Shown here in pieces: positions 50,127 through 58,867 of a DNA stretch of 64,000 bases. The stretch is from the NCBI GenBank assembly GCA_052108535.1, contig JBQDZM010000012.1:1-64000 (forward strand), read 5' to 3'. The position numbers were made by a program, and so were the translations under genes. Under the pieces are notes generated by a model. The model had not been told where the DNA came from and ran no database searches. It saw only the letters and a program-made list of their open reading frames with translations. How positions within the stretch are numbered: the first letter of the stretch is position 1; each line of letters begins with the position of its first letter. This stretch comes from Galactobacter sp052108535 (GTDB lineage: Bacteria > Actinomycetota > Actinomycetes > Actinomycetales > Micrococcaceae).

Positions 50127-50758
50127 CGGTCCTCTCCCATGCTTGGTCCGCTCAGCCCGGTGCTCTGTCGACGGGTCACAGTGAGGACCGGGGTCAGGTC
50201 GGTGACCACGTGGTCCACGAAGCCGTAGTCCTTGGCCTCGTCCGCCTCGAAGATCCGGTCGCGTTGGGAGTCTTCGGTGATGCTCTCCAGGGGCTGTCCA
50301 GTGTGCTGGGCGATGAGTCCGAGCACCACATCGCGATTGCGGCGCAGATGTTCTGCCTGCAAGGAGATGTCCACGGCGGTTCCGCCGAAGCCGGAGGAGC
50401 CCTGGTGCAGCAGCACCGTGGAGTGCGGGAGCGCGTAGCGTTTTCCCTGGGTTCCGGCGGAGAGCAGGAACTGACCGGCGGAATAGGCCATGCCAAGGGC
50501 TACGGTGCGGACGTCATTGGGGATGAGGGTCATGACGTCCGCGATAGCGAGCATGCCGGGGACCGAGCCACCTGGCGAATTGATCAGGAGGACGATGTCC
50601 TGGGACGGATCCTGTTGGGAGAGCTGGATCAGTTGGGACAACAACAGCGACGTGTTGTCGTCCTCGAGGGCACGGTCCAACAGGATGATGCGTCGGGCAG
50701 CGAGTTCGGTGGCGGTGGCCGCAGCGAGGGCTGGTGGTGGGGCTGGTACGTGTGTCAT
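50123..50758 (-). CDS. clpP: ATP-dependent Clp protease proteolytic subunit, active
   Basis: This 211-residue serine protease subunit has a full triad: Ser93 in GMAYSAGQF, His118 in TVLLHQG and Asp167 in DSQRDRIF, plus the INSPGGSVPG oxyanion loop. It assembles into rings fed by ClpX or ClpC. The start is ATG 50758, at the onset of a plausible propeptide. The ribosome site is weak and the frame stays open upstream. Its unusual partner and separate location from clpX suggest an accessory ClpP pair rather than the main housekeeping pair. Confidence 0.88.
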   Translation of the reverse strand: MTHVPAPPPALAAATATELAARRIILLDRALEDDNTSLLLSQLIQLSQQDPSQDIVLLINSPGGSVPGMLAIADVMTLIPNDVRTVALGMAYSAGQFLLSAGTQGKRYALPHSTVLLHQGSSGFGGTAVDISLQAEHLRRNRDVVLGLIAQHTGQPLESITEDSQRDRIFEADEAKDYGFVDHVVTDLTPVLTVTRRQSTGLSGPSMGEDR

Positions 50759-50861
50759 GTCGTCGAGGATTCCGTCGAGGTCCTCCGCGACGAAGCGGAC
50801 GCCGCTACGAGCGGATCCGCTCACGGCAGGGTGGAACCACTCCGGGCCGGCGCAGCACGTT

Positions 50862-50872
50862 CGCCCTGGGCG
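50862..50872. promoter_or_regulatory. Candidate ClgR operator
   Basis: CGCCCTGGGCG in TTCGCCCTGGGCGTTT resembles the ClgR consensus core (CGCY-NNN-RGCG), although the flanking bases fit less well. It lies in the divergent region between clpP and tpx, close to the ClgR-like gene. This is a by-eye match. Confidence 0.35.
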
Positions 50873-50920
50873 TTTCCCTACCCCGACGTGTCGGCAACGC
50901 TCGCGTGCAAGGATGGAGTC

Positions 50921-51418
50921 ATGGCTACTACTGCATTCGATGGAACCCCCGCCCACACCGTCGGTGAGCTCCCCGCTGTGGGCTCCAAGGCCCCCAGCTT
51001 CACCACGGTCAACACCGAACTGGCCGAAGTCAGCGAGACCGACTTTGCCGGTAAGCGCGTCGTCTTGAACATCTTCCCGTCCGTGGACACCGGTATCTGC
51101 GCCCAGAGTGTGCGTGAGTTCAACAAGCGCGCCGCGGGCCTGGACAACACCGTCGTGGTGACCGTGTCCAAGGACCTCCCCTTCGCCCTGGGCCGCTTCT
51201 GCGGGGCCGAGGGCATCGACAACGTCATCACCACCTCTGCCTTCCGCTCCAGCTTCGGCGAGGACTACGGCGTCACCCTGACCGACTCCCTGCTGGCCGG
51301 CGCACTGGCCCGCTCCGTGGTGATCATCGGTGAAGACGGCAACGTGATCTACTCGCAGCTGGTCCCGGAGATCAAGACCGAGCCCGACTACGACGCAGCG
51401 GTCGCGGCACTGTCCTGA
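50921..51418 (+). CDS. tpx: Thiol peroxidase Tpx
   Basis: Tpx is an atypical 2-Cys peroxiredoxin that reduces hydrogen peroxide and alkyl peroxides with thioredoxin. The 165-residue protein has peroxidatic Cys60 in PSVDTGICAQSVREFN and resolving Cys94 in ALGRFCGAEG. ATG 50921 follows AAGGATGGAG. It is divergent from the clpP pair. Confidence 0.95.
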   Translation: MATTAFDGTPAHTVGELPAVGSKAPSFTTVNTELAEVSETDFAGKRVVLNIFPSVDTGICAQSVREFNKRAAGLDNTVVVTVSKDLPFALGRFCGAEGIDNVITTSAFRSSFGEDYGVTLTDSLLAGALARSVVIIGEDGNVIYSQLVPEIKTEPDYDAAVAALS

Positions 51419-51434
51419 TCCTGCCCCCGGTCCC

Positions 51435-51495
51435 AGAGCCGGGTTTTCACCTCAGAGCCGGGCTGACCCCAGCTCAGAGGTGAGAACCCGGCTCT
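51435..51495. terminator. Bidirectional terminator between tpx and a phosphotransferase gene
   Basis: The 19-base arms AGAGCCGGGTTTTCACCTC and complement (one G-T pair) enclose a 23-base loop that itself contains AGAGCCGGGCT. It lies between convergent genes and overlaps the last codons of the minus-strand gene (stop at 51474). Confidence 0.75.
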
Positions 51496-52376
51496 TCCGC
51501 GTTCAGGACTAGACGCGCGGCTGCTGCGGCCACGTCCAGCCGGGGCAAGGTCTTGCGCAGCAGCCGGTCCACACGACGAAGGGCGACGCCCGCGGCCTGC
51601 CGCTGCGCGGCGTCGTGCACTCTGATCAGCGCCAGGTGCCCCATCCACACCCCGGCCCTGGCGGCGAAGCGGGAGTCCGGGGCGGCGGCGAGCGCATCCG
51701 GCCCGTGCCAGAGCGCGAGGTGGGCCAGATTGATGGCGGGATCCCATCTGGCTGCGTGGTCCCAGTCCAGGATCCCGACCACGCGCTCGCCGTCCCAACG
51801 CATGTTGTCCCCGGCCAGATCCCCGTGAACCAGCCCCACCGCCTCGCCCTCGATGGCTTCCAATGCCTCCCAGATGGCCTCGGCCTGGGGCTGGTTCCGG
51901 GCGGGGAGGAGGGTCCGGGTGATGTCCCGGCGCGAAGCATCCCACCTGGGGTGCACCGCGTAGGCAGGTTCTACGTGAGTCCGCCACGCAGATTCAGGAA
52001 CCGAAACCAGCTCCTGGAGCAACCGGCTCAAGGAGGCCACGTCGCAGCAGTGCGGCGGGTGCTGCACACCCGTGACATACCTCTGCCCGACGGCGCGCGT
52101 CCCAGTTCGCGACAATTGCGTCACCTCGGTGAGGGGTGTGGGCACCTGCCACGTCAGATGCGGTGCAAGGGCGTTGAGGAGTGCCATGCGGCGGGGGAGA
52201 GCGGTGGCGACCTCCAGACGGCGCGCCATACGCAGGACGGCTCGTGGCTCAGCGTCGCCGGGGATCACCACGAGGTGGTCGTCCCCGCCCTCCTCGACAT
52301 GGCCGCCCGCCCAGTCGTGGCCGGGTAACAGGTCCATGGCGTCCAGGGCTTCGGCCTGAGTGGGTGTCCTGGACAT
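51474..52376 (-). CDS. APH-family phosphotransferase
   Basis: This 300-residue aminoglycoside-phosphotransferase-like protein has LVHGDLAGDNMRW (catalytic Asp and Asn) and GILDWDHAARWDPAINLAHL (metal Asp). The substrate is unknown, and resistance should not be assumed. The start is ATG 52376. It is unrelated in detail to the other phosphotransferase at 47897. The 3' end lies inside the terminator hairpin shared with tpx. Confidence 0.82.
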   Translation of the reverse strand: MSRTPTQAEALDAMDLLPGHDWAGGHVEEGGDDHLVVIPGDAEPRAVLRMARRLEVATALPRRMALLNALAPHLTWQVPTPLTEVTQLSRTGTRAVGQRYVTGVQHPPHCCDVASLSRLLQELVSVPESAWRTHVEPAYAVHPRWDASRRDITRTLLPARNQPQAEAIWEALEAIEGEAVGLVHGDLAGDNMRWDGERVVGILDWDHAARWDPAINLAHLALWHGPDALAAAPDSRFAARAGVWMGHLALIRVHDAAQRQAAGVALRRVDRLLRKTLPRLDVAAAAARLVLNAEEPGSHL

Positions 52377-52414
52377 GGTCCCCAGCGTAGGCGACCCGCG
52401 CGGGCCCGTTGCAA

Positions 52415-52485
52415 TGCAGGCGCAGAATCCAATGCAGGCGCAGACGGGCCATATGCGCCTGCGTTGAGATCTCCGCCTGCGTTGG
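52415..52485. repeat. 71-bp repeat, third family, copy 2
   Basis: This copy has the same length and layout as 45447-45517: TGCAGGCGCAG twice on the left, GCCTGCGTTG twice inverted on the right. The inner CCAATGCAGGCGCA and TGCGCCTGCGTTG arms pair well. It lies in the divergent spacer between the phosphotransferase and CPBP genes. Confidence 0.75.
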
Positions 52486-52540
52486 AAGCCAGTCTCGGGT
52501 CGGAAGCCAGTCTTGGGTAGCCGTGCCCTAACGTTGAGGT

Positions 52541-53308
52541 GTGACCGACGTGCAACCGACTCCGAAACGCTCCGTGCTGATCTGGGAGATCGTGATCGTC
52601 CTGGGCCTCTCCCTGGGACGTTCCGGCGTCAATGCACTGATCAACCTGGTGGACCTGGCCTCGCGCGGGCCCATCTCGCACGGCACGGCCAACCTCAACG
52701 CCTCCGCCAGCCCTCGCCCATGGATCGACCTGAGCTATCAGGTCTCCGATCTGCTCTTCGCCCTGGCGCCGGTGGCGTTGGTTCTATGGTTGCTTGCCCG
52801 GTATCCCGGCGGCCACCCAGCGCGGCTGGTGGGTTTGGACGGAAAGCGACCAGGAGGCGACGCATGGCGCGGGGTGGCCCTGTTCGCGGTGATCGGAGCA
52901 GGAACTCTGGGCGTCTACAGCCTGGGCCGCGAGCTCGGCCTCACCACGGCCATCCAGACCAACGGCCTGGGGGAGTACTGGTGGACCATCCCCATCCTGC
53001 TGCTTGCCGCACTGAAGAACGGCCTGCTGGAGGAAGTCGTGGTGGTGGGCTACCTCGTGGACCGGTTGGAACGCCTCGGCTTGCGGGTCTGGTCCATCAT
53101 CGCGTTGACCGCACTCCTGCGCGGCTCCTACCACCTGTATCAAGGCATCGGCCCGTTCATCGGCAACGTCCTGATGGGCATGATTTTCACGGCCGTGTAC
53201 CTGCGCTACCGACGCGTCATGCCCCTGGTGATCGCACACTTCCTGCTGGATGCCGTGGGCTTCGTAGGATACCCACTGCTGGCGCAATGGTTCGGTTACG
53301 GCGGCTGA
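52541..53308 (+). CDS. CPBP family intramembrane metalloprotease
   Basis: This 255-residue membrane protein has about seven helices and the CPBP/CAAX-protease motifs: LLEEVVVVGYLVDRL (the Glu-Glu pair), LTALLRGSYHLYQG (His), and IAHFLLDAVGF (His/Asp). Family roles include processing and self-immunity for bacteriocins, and none is shown here. The GTG at 52541 follows GAGGT. Confidence 0.88.
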   Translation: MTDVQPTPKRSVLIWEIVIVLGLSLGRSGVNALINLVDLASRGPISHGTANLNASASPRPWIDLSYQVSDLLFALAPVALVLWLLARYPGGHPARLVGLDGKRPGGDAWRGVALFAVIGAGTLGVYSLGRELGLTTAIQTNGLGEYWWTIPILLLAALKNGLLEEVVVVGYLVDRLERLGLRVWSIIALTALLRGSYHLYQGIGPFIGNVLMGMIFTAVYLRYRRVMPLVIAHFLLDAVGFVGYPLLAQWFGYGG

Positions 53309-53336
53309 GGTTCGGCGACGGCGGAGGGGGCAGCGA

Positions 53337-53993
53337 TCAGATCGTGACGGTGCCCTTGGGCGTCTCGAACGTGACGGACATCAGGCCTGGCGTGCCCGCG
53401 GGGGCGGTGTATTCCACCTTGAGTCCAACGGCGGGGGAGACGGCAGGCCCGCCGAGCCAGTCCAGCACGCGGGAACGGTTCCCCGCCAGCTTCAGACCGC
53501 GCAATGAACCGACCGGGTTCGGCAGGGCAGCCGAGGGGTGCAACGGCAGTTTGTCGTCGTCCCAGCGCAGGATGTAGGGCAACTGCGGGTCGGCAATGAG
53601 GCCCTTGATGCCGATCTGCTTCCAGGTCAGGTCGCGGCCGTCGGGAAAACGGCGGTGACCCTTGACGGCCTGCCGACCGAGGCGCCGTTCGAAGGGAGCG
53701 AGGTCGTCCACTCGAACCACCCACCCCATCCAGCCGCCGCCTGCCTCCGAGCGCGCCCGCACGGCCTGACCAAAGGGTTCCTTGAGGCTGGCCGGGTGTT
53801 CCAGCACCTCGACGACCTCCAAGAACTGGCGATTCCGCAGCGGGAAGATCACATTCCGGGTGCCGAAGGAAGGATGCACTCCGCCCCGCACGAATTCGAG
53901 CCCGAGCTTCGCGGACATGCGCTCGGCGGTGGGGATGAGGCCGTCGGGGCCGCAGGCGTAGGAGACGTGATCCAACATCATGCTGCTTACCAT
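53337..53993 (-). CDS. VOC/glyoxalase-like domain protein
   Basis: This 218-residue protein is similar to glyoxalase-like (VOC) proteins of the Glyoxalase_3 type: it begins LDHVSYACGPDGL, has EFVRGGVHPSFGTRNVIFPL and FLEVVEVLEHP in the first half, and ends in a second beta-rich half. These are cytosolic metal enzymes or binding proteins of mixed function. The start may be ATG 53993 or ATG 53981; the latter begins closer to the conserved core. Confidence 0.82.
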   Translation of the reverse strand: MVSSMMLDHVSYACGPDGLIPTAERMSAKLGLEFVRGGVHPSFGTRNVIFPLRNRQFLEVVEVLEHPASLKEPFGQAVRARSEAGGGWMGWVVRVDDLAPFERRLGRQAVKGHRRFPDGRDLTWKQIGIKGLIADPQLPYILRWDDDKLPLHPSAALPNPVGSLRGLKLAGNRSRVLDWLGGPAVSPAVGLKVEYTAPAGTPGLMSVTFETPKGTVTI

Positions 53994-54159
53994 CCCATTA
54001 CCGTCAGTGGCTCTCCACTGAGGCAGGCCTCAGCGGAAAGCGCAACGCACCTATGGTGCCTAAGGGTGACCGGTTAAAGGCCAGTGGGATTGGGCACCAG
54101 CGCGCTGCGGTTTGCGACGTCATCCAGGTTGCGCCGCGCGCCCCGGACCGACCACACTT

Positions 54160-54255
54160 GGACTTAGGTCATGAGCGCCAGCATCAAGCCCCGGCTTGCT
54201 GGCCGGCAACCCTCCCTCCGCGGCGGGGTGCCCCGGGTGAAGACCTGGTCTTGCG
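54160..54255 (+). promoter_or_regulatory. SAM-IV riboswitch
   Basis: The stretch reads GGTCATGAGCGCCAGCATCA, then CCGGCAACCCTCC, the GCGGCGGGGTGCCCCGGGTG segment, and GAAGACC. GGTC (54167-54170) pairs with GACC (54242-54245) to close P1. The order and the conserved loops match the actinobacterial SAM-IV class. It lies 130 bases before metY and should reduce metY-metX expression when S-adenosylmethionine is plentiful. Confidence 0.9.
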
Positions 54256-54383
54256 CGGAACCCCGCACAAGGCAAGCGCGGGAGCACGCTCTTGAGATCT
54301 CCGCGGACGATACCCATACCGGTATCCGTGCGCGGAAGGACCAGGTTAGGCGGTGCCCCATCAGCAGAAAGGGCATCCGCCCC

Positions 54384-55721
54384 ATGAGTAACCAGAAGTT
54401 TGAGACCCGACAGATCCACGCAGGGCAGACCCCTGACCCGACCACCGGATCGTTGGCCCTCCCCATCCACCAGACGGCGTCCTACGCGTTCACGGATCTG
54501 GAGCAGGCGGCCAACCGCTTCGCCCTGAGCGACCTTGGCCCCATCTACACCCGCATCACGAACCCCACCACCGAGGTCGTGGAGAACCGGATCGCGGACC
54601 TGGAAGGCGGCGTCGGCGCGCTGCTGCTGTCCTCCGGCCAGGCGGCCACCACGTTCGCCCTCCTGAACCTGGCGGAGGCAGGCGACCACGTGGTCGCCTC
54701 ACCCTCGCTCTACGGCGGGACCCAGAACCTCCTGAAGAACACCCTGACCAAGTACGGGTTGGAAATCTCCTTCGTGGAGAACCCGGACGACCTGGACTCA
54801 TGGCGTGCCGCCATCCGCCCCAACACCAAGGCACTCTTCGGCGAGACCGTCTCCAATCCTCGCCAGGATGTCCTGGACATCGAGGGCGTGGCCACCGTGG
54901 CGCACGAGGCCGGTGTGCCGCTGATCGTGGACAACACCCTGGCCACCCCGTACCTGATCCGCCCCATCGAATGGGGTGCGGACATCGTGGTGCACTCCGC
55001 CACAAAGTACCTTGGCGGGCACGGCTCCACCGTGGCCGGCGTGATCGTGGACTCCGGTAACTTCGACTTCGCCACCGACCCGGAGAAGTTCCCCGGCTTC
55101 AATACCCCGGACGAGTCCTACAACGGCCTGGTCTACGCCCGTGACCTGGGTGTGGGATCCGCTCTGGGCGCCAACCTGGCCTTCATCCTTAAGGCCCGAA
55201 CCCAGCTGCTGCGTGACCTCGGTTCCTCGCTCTCTCCCTTCAACGCGTTCCTGGTGGCCCAGGGCATCGAGACGCTGTCCCTGCGGGTGGAACGCCACGT
55301 CTCCAACGCGCTCGCCGTGGCCAAGTTCCTCGAGGCTAAGCCGGAGGTCGCTTCCGTGGCCTACGCCGGCCTGGAATCCAGCCCCTGGTACGAACGCGGG
55401 AAGAAGTACGGTCCCAACGGGATCGGCGCGGTCCTCGCGTTCACGCTGCCCGGGGACGCGGCCGCAACGGCAGCGTTCGTGAATGCGCTCGAACTTCACT
55501 CGCTCACCGCCAATATTGGCGACGTTCGTTCCCTGGTGGTCCACCCGTGGACCACCACGCACGCGCAGCTCACCGACGCAGAGAAGCACGCGGCCGGCGT
55601 GGAGCCCGGTCTCGTCCGGTTGTCGGTGGGGCTGGAACACATCGATGACATCATTGCGGACCTGGAGAAGGGTTTCTCCGCCTACACCGCTGAAACCTCG
55701 AAGGAGTCCACGAACTCTTGA
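54384..55721 (+). CDS. metY: O-acetylhomoserine sulfhydrylase
   Basis: This PLP enzyme makes homocysteine from O-acetylhomoserine and sulfide. The 445-residue protein has the Cys/Met-metabolism fold, with SSGQAATTFALLNLAEAGDH, VDNTLATPYLIRPIEWGAD and PLP Lys208 in HSATKYLGGHG. The ATG at 54384 is preceded by GAAAGGG. In-frame ATG 54171 falls inside the riboswitch and is rejected. It is coupled to metX by a TTGA overlap. Confidence 0.95.
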   Translation: MSNQKFETRQIHAGQTPDPTTGSLALPIHQTASYAFTDLEQAANRFALSDLGPIYTRITNPTTEVVENRIADLEGGVGALLLSSGQAATTFALLNLAEAGDHVVASPSLYGGTQNLLKNTLTKYGLEISFVENPDDLDSWRAAIRPNTKALFGETVSNPRQDVLDIEGVATVAHEAGVPLIVDNTLATPYLIRPIEWGADIVVHSATKYLGGHGSTVAGVIVDSGNFDFATDPEKFPGFNTPDESYNGLVYARDLGVGSALGANLAFILKARTQLLRDLGSSLSPFNAFLVAQGIETLSLRVERHVSNALAVAKFLEAKPEVASVAYAGLESSPWYERGKKYGPNGIGAVLAFTLPGDAAATAAFVNALELHSLTANIGDVRSLVVHPWTTTHAQLTDAEKHAAGVEPGLVRLSVGLEHIDDIIADLEKGFSAYTAETSKESTNS

Positions 55722-57019
55722 GCACTGACACGAGCGCTGCGCACCTCGACGCGGAGACGGGCGCGCCCTCTCCGGGCCCAATGCCCGACGGCGAGGGCGC
55801 GGCTCTCGTGGCGCCCCGCCCGGGTGCCTCGCACCCGGGCGGGGCCGCAGCGCCGGGCACGGCCCCAGCGGACGGCACGGCGACGGCGGGGGTCGGGGAC
55901 GCGTCGTCGGGCATAGTCGAAACGCACCCTGCGGACGGCACCCCGCGGGAGATCAGCATCGGCGCGCTGGACCTGGAAACGGGCGGTCACCTGCCTGACG
56001 TGACCCTCGGGTTCCAGACCTGGGGAGCACCCAACGCGGACGGCAGCAACGCCGTGCTGATCCTGCATGCGCTCACCGGCGACCCCCATGTGGGCGACGG
56101 CCCAGACGACACCGACGGTTGGTGGCGTGAACTCGTGGGCCCGGGCAAGGTGATCGACCCGGCGGACTGGTTCGTCGTGGCACCCGCCGCGCTCGGGGGC
56201 TGCTGCGGGACTACCGGTCCGGCCTCCGCGGCGCCGGACGGACAGCCGTGGGGCTCACGCTTCCCCTTCATCACCGTTCGGGACATGGTCAACGCGGAAC
56301 AGCCGCTGTTGCAGGCGCTGGGACTCACGTCCTGGCATGCGGTGGTGGGCGGATCCATGGGCGGCGCGCGTGCGCTCGAATGGGCTGCCATGCGGCCGGA
56401 CGCCGTATCGCACTGCATCGTCATGGCCTCCTGCGCGGCCACCACGGCGGAGCAGATCGCCTTCACTCAGGTCCAGACCGCCGCCATTCGACTGGACCCA
56501 GACTTCCGCGGGGGCGACTACTACGGGCACGGCCCGGGCCCCTTGCAGGGCCTGGGGATCGCCCGACGCATAGCCCATCTCTCCTACCGTTCCGAAGCGG
56601 AACTGGGGTTCCGCTTCGGCCGCGAACCGCAAGGGGAGGAGAACCCCTTCGGTACCGACTCACGCGACACGCGTGGCCGATACGCGGTCGAGTCCTACCT
56701 GGATCACCAAGCGAACAAACTCTCCGGACGTTTCGACGCCAACGCCTACCTCACCATCGCGGAAGCCCTGATGAGCCACGACGTTGGCCGCGGACGCGGA
56801 GGCGTGGAGGCCGCGCTGGGGGGACTGACCGGCGTGGAGTTCTTCATCGCTTGTGTGGACTCCGACCGGCTCTACTTCCCCGAACAGTCCGAGCAGTTGG
56901 CGGCGGCCTTGCCCGGGGACGTTGACGTGCACTACATCCACTCCCAGATCGGCCACGACGGCTTCCTCACCTCCGCGCACCTGCTGGAGGATCAGCTGAG
57001 TGACGAGGTGTTCCACTGA
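55718..57019 (+). CDS. metX: Homoserine O-acetyltransferase with repeat-encoded N-terminal extension
   Basis: MetX acetylates homoserine with acetyl-CoA, giving the substrate of MetY. The 433-residue alpha/beta-hydrolase has nucleophile Ser213 in GGSMGGARAL, acidic residue in FIACVDSDRLYFP and His in SQIGHDGF. The N-terminus is about 60 residues longer than usual. Residues about 22-66 (Pro/Gly/Ala-rich) are encoded by an ATGCCCGACGG to CGTCGGGCAT repeat pair at 55781-55914, in frame. The start is TTG 55718, overlapping the metY stop, 11 bases after AAGGAG. Confidence 0.93.
   Translation: MSTDTSAAHLDAETGAPSPGPMPDGEGAALVAPRPGASHPGGAAAPGTAPADGTATAGVGDASSGIVETHPADGTPREISIGALDLETGGHLPDVTLGFQTWGAPNADGSNAVLILHALTGDPHVGDGPDDTDGWWRELVGPGKVIDPADWFVVAPAALGGCCGTTGPASAAPDGQPWGSRFPFITVRDMVNAEQPLLQALGLTSWHAVVGGSMGGARALEWAAMRPDAVSHCIVMASCAATTAEQIAFTQVQTAAIRLDPDFRGGDYYGHGPGPLQGLGIARRIAHLSYRSEAELGFRFGREPQGEENPFGTDSRDTRGRYAVESYLDHQANKLSGRFDANAYLTIAEALMSHDVGRGRGGVEAALGGLTGVEFFIACVDSDRLYFPEQSEQLAAALPGDVDVHYIHSQIGHDGFLTSAHLLEDQLSDEVFH
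55781..55914. repeat. ATGCCCGACGG repeat element inside metX
   Basis: An exact ATGCCCGACG and an exact CGTCGGGCAT bracket 114 bases of GC-rich core with internal GCCCCGCCCGGG-type stems. The whole element is read through in frame as a low-complexity peptide. Confidence 0.85.
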
Positions 57020-57044
57020 TCCGCCTGGCGTGATGTGGCCTGAC

Positions 57045-57899
57045 CTAGCGCGGTCCCTTCCAATTCACGAACTTGGTGGAGCTGCCTGTGGGGCTACCTG
57101 GGGATGGATGGGAGGCGGGTGCGGTGCCGGACGAACCGCTCCGCTGACGAGCGCTGAAGCGGTCCACCTTATTGGACTCGTTGCTCATGACGACGACGCT
57201 GGAGCGGCGTCCTGGGTGCTGGGGGTCGTAGGCGATCCTGATGTTTTGACATACCGTGGGCTTGCGCGTGGCCGCCACGATCTGCCGGTGCTTGATGTGG
57301 AACGTGCGGCCTTGCCCGTCCTGGTACTGCAACCAGCTCACCCAGTAGTCAACATGGTTGTAGTTGGACATGCCGACGCGTTTCACCTGCGCGTTGGTGG
57401 TGACCCCGTTGGCACGGGTGGTCTCCTGCCTGCGCAGGAAAACCCGGTGGCGCAGTTCAGCCATAGGGTGCAGAAGACACACCACCAGGCCGACGCCAGC
57501 CATGATCAGCGATACCGATTGGAAGGTCCCCTCCTCCCGGTAGGCCAGGAAGGAGCCCAGGCCAAGACCGAGCAGGGGCAGCCCGAACAAGTAGGCGATA
57601 CCCCACGCCGGTGCCCGCTTCTTGCCCACGATCATCAGCACCACCCCGATCACACCGGCCGCCAGCACGCCGATGGTCAGGATGTTGGCCAGTCGGCCCA
57701 CCTCGGTCGAGGAGTCCAAGCTCATGTGCATCGTGTTGCCGATGTGGATGGTGCGTGATCCGCGCAGCGCTTGCGGTCCAATCAAGCCCAACCCCAACGA
57801 GGCTAAGGCCTGGACCGTGAAGGCCACGGCGGTCAGGGTTAGGAGCAGGATCGGGTTGCGCCACAGTGGCGTCCCTGTTCGTACTGCGCCTCGTGCCAT
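57045..57899 (-). CDS. DUF3592-like membrane protein
   Basis: This 284-residue protein has four hydrophobic segments (about 18-40, 70-92, 98-115, 127-145), then a cytoplasmic or extracellular beta-rich domain (about 155-225; ANGVTTNAQVKRVG, VSWLQYQDGQGRTFHIKH, IRIAYDPQHPGRRSSVV) typical of DUF3592 proteins. A Ser/Gly-rich tail ends it. The function is unknown. It is divergent from the next unknown gene. Confidence 0.72.
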   Translation of the reverse strand: MARGAVRTGTPLWRNPILLLTLTAVAFTVQALASLGLGLIGPQALRGSRTIHIGNTMHMSLDSSTEVGRLANILTIGVLAAGVIGVVLMIVGKKRAPAWGIAYLFGLPLLGLGLGSFLAYREEGTFQSVSLIMAGVGLVVCLLHPMAELRHRVFLRRQETTRANGVTTNAQVKRVGMSNYNHVDYWVSWLQYQDGQGRTFHIKHRQIVAATRKPTVCQNIRIAYDPQHPGRRSSVVVMSNESNKVDRFSARQRSGSSGTAPASHPSPGSPTGSSTKFVNWKGPR

Positions 57900-58044
57900 G
57901 GTGTCCAGACCTCCTAGCGCTCAGCCGAGCGTTGGTGCGGTTCTCGCCGTAGTGCGTGGGTTTCATGCTACTGGCCGGGTTAGTCTTCTCGTGTTGTAGA
58001 CGTCTTGGAACTCGAGAATCGCCGGACACTCCAGGGAGCAACCA

Positions 58045-58848
58045 TTGGGATTCTTCTCTCGCAAGCGTCGGAGCAAACAGGCCGAACCGGCAGCACCGGT
58101 GCAACGGATCAGCATTGACCGTGGCGTTCCCGATCTGCAGCGTCCCGTCCATGCCGTGGTGCATGTGCTGGACGAGGAATGGGTGGACGATGCCACCGGC
58201 CGACTCACGGTGGACGTGGAACCGGTGGGATCCCCGCCAGGGCGGGACACGCTGTTCTTCGACCGCCGCCCGGGCCTGGTGGAGGGCGTAGTGCAGGGGT
58301 ATTCCGTGCCCGGATTGGTGGACTTGGACCATCCGGAACACCTGGTGCTCCTGGAACCGCCCGGAGGCGTCGACCTGCCGAGGGTGGAGGCGGACTTGGC
58401 CCAGGCCAGGGTGGAGCGCGACGCCCGGACGGCTGAACTCTTGCGCCGCTACCCCGTACCCGCCGTCGCCCGGCTGCGAGCCTTATTAACGCCGGGAACG
58501 CAGGTCGGTGCGGCGCAGGCGGCGCGCTTCAGGGCTTCCTTGATCACGTTGCAGGAAGCGCAGGCCGTGGTGAGGCTCGCCCAGGATCAAGGGGAGGTTT
58601 GGAAGCGCGCCAGCGGGCGGCTGCAGGGGCTGCGCCGTATGGATCACGAGGTGTTGAAGGATGCCGCCGAGTGCTTCTCCCACGTGGGCCACGTTGCTCC
58701 TGGAGGACGCGACCTGGACGAACAAGTGCTCATGAACCTGCTGCTGACCATCAAGCAGGTCGAGGAGAGCGGGCTCTCGACCCAGGATCAGGCGTTGGTC
58801 CCGGTGGTGCTGGGCCCGTGGGAGCAGGTCCTCGGCCCCGTTTTCTGA
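58045..58848 (+). CDS. Protein of unknown function
   Basis: This 267-residue soluble protein starts from TTG 58045 with AGGGA eight bases upstream, and has a basic N-terminus (GFFSRKRRSKQ). Residues 25-110 look beta-rich (PVHAVVHVLDEEWVDD, GYSVPGLVDLDHPEHLVLLEPP); 120-265 are strongly helical and may form coiled coil (RVEADLAQARVERDARTAEL). No membrane segment or known motif is visible, and I do not recognise a family. Confidence 0.65.
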   Translation: MGFFSRKRRSKQAEPAAPVQRISIDRGVPDLQRPVHAVVHVLDEEWVDDATGRLTVDVEPVGSPPGRDTLFFDRRPGLVEGVVQGYSVPGLVDLDHPEHLVLLEPPGGVDLPRVEADLAQARVERDARTAELLRRYPVPAVARLRALLTPGTQVGAAQAARFRASLITLQEAQAVVRLAQDQGEVWKRASGRLQGLRRMDHEVLKDAAECFSHVGHVAPGGRDLDEQVLMNLLLTIKQVEESGLSTQDQALVPVVLGPWEQVLGPVF

Positions 58849-58867
58849 GCTGGCGCGGCCAGTCCTA

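Noticed and set aside
51474..52376. Aminoglycoside resistance gene
   Set aside because: Only the general phosphotransferase motifs are present, and nothing in the sequence points to drug substrates.
54171..54383. N-terminal extension of metY from ATG 54171
   Set aside because: The extra 71 codons coincide with the SAM-IV riboswitch and its expression platform. Family similarity starts at 54384.
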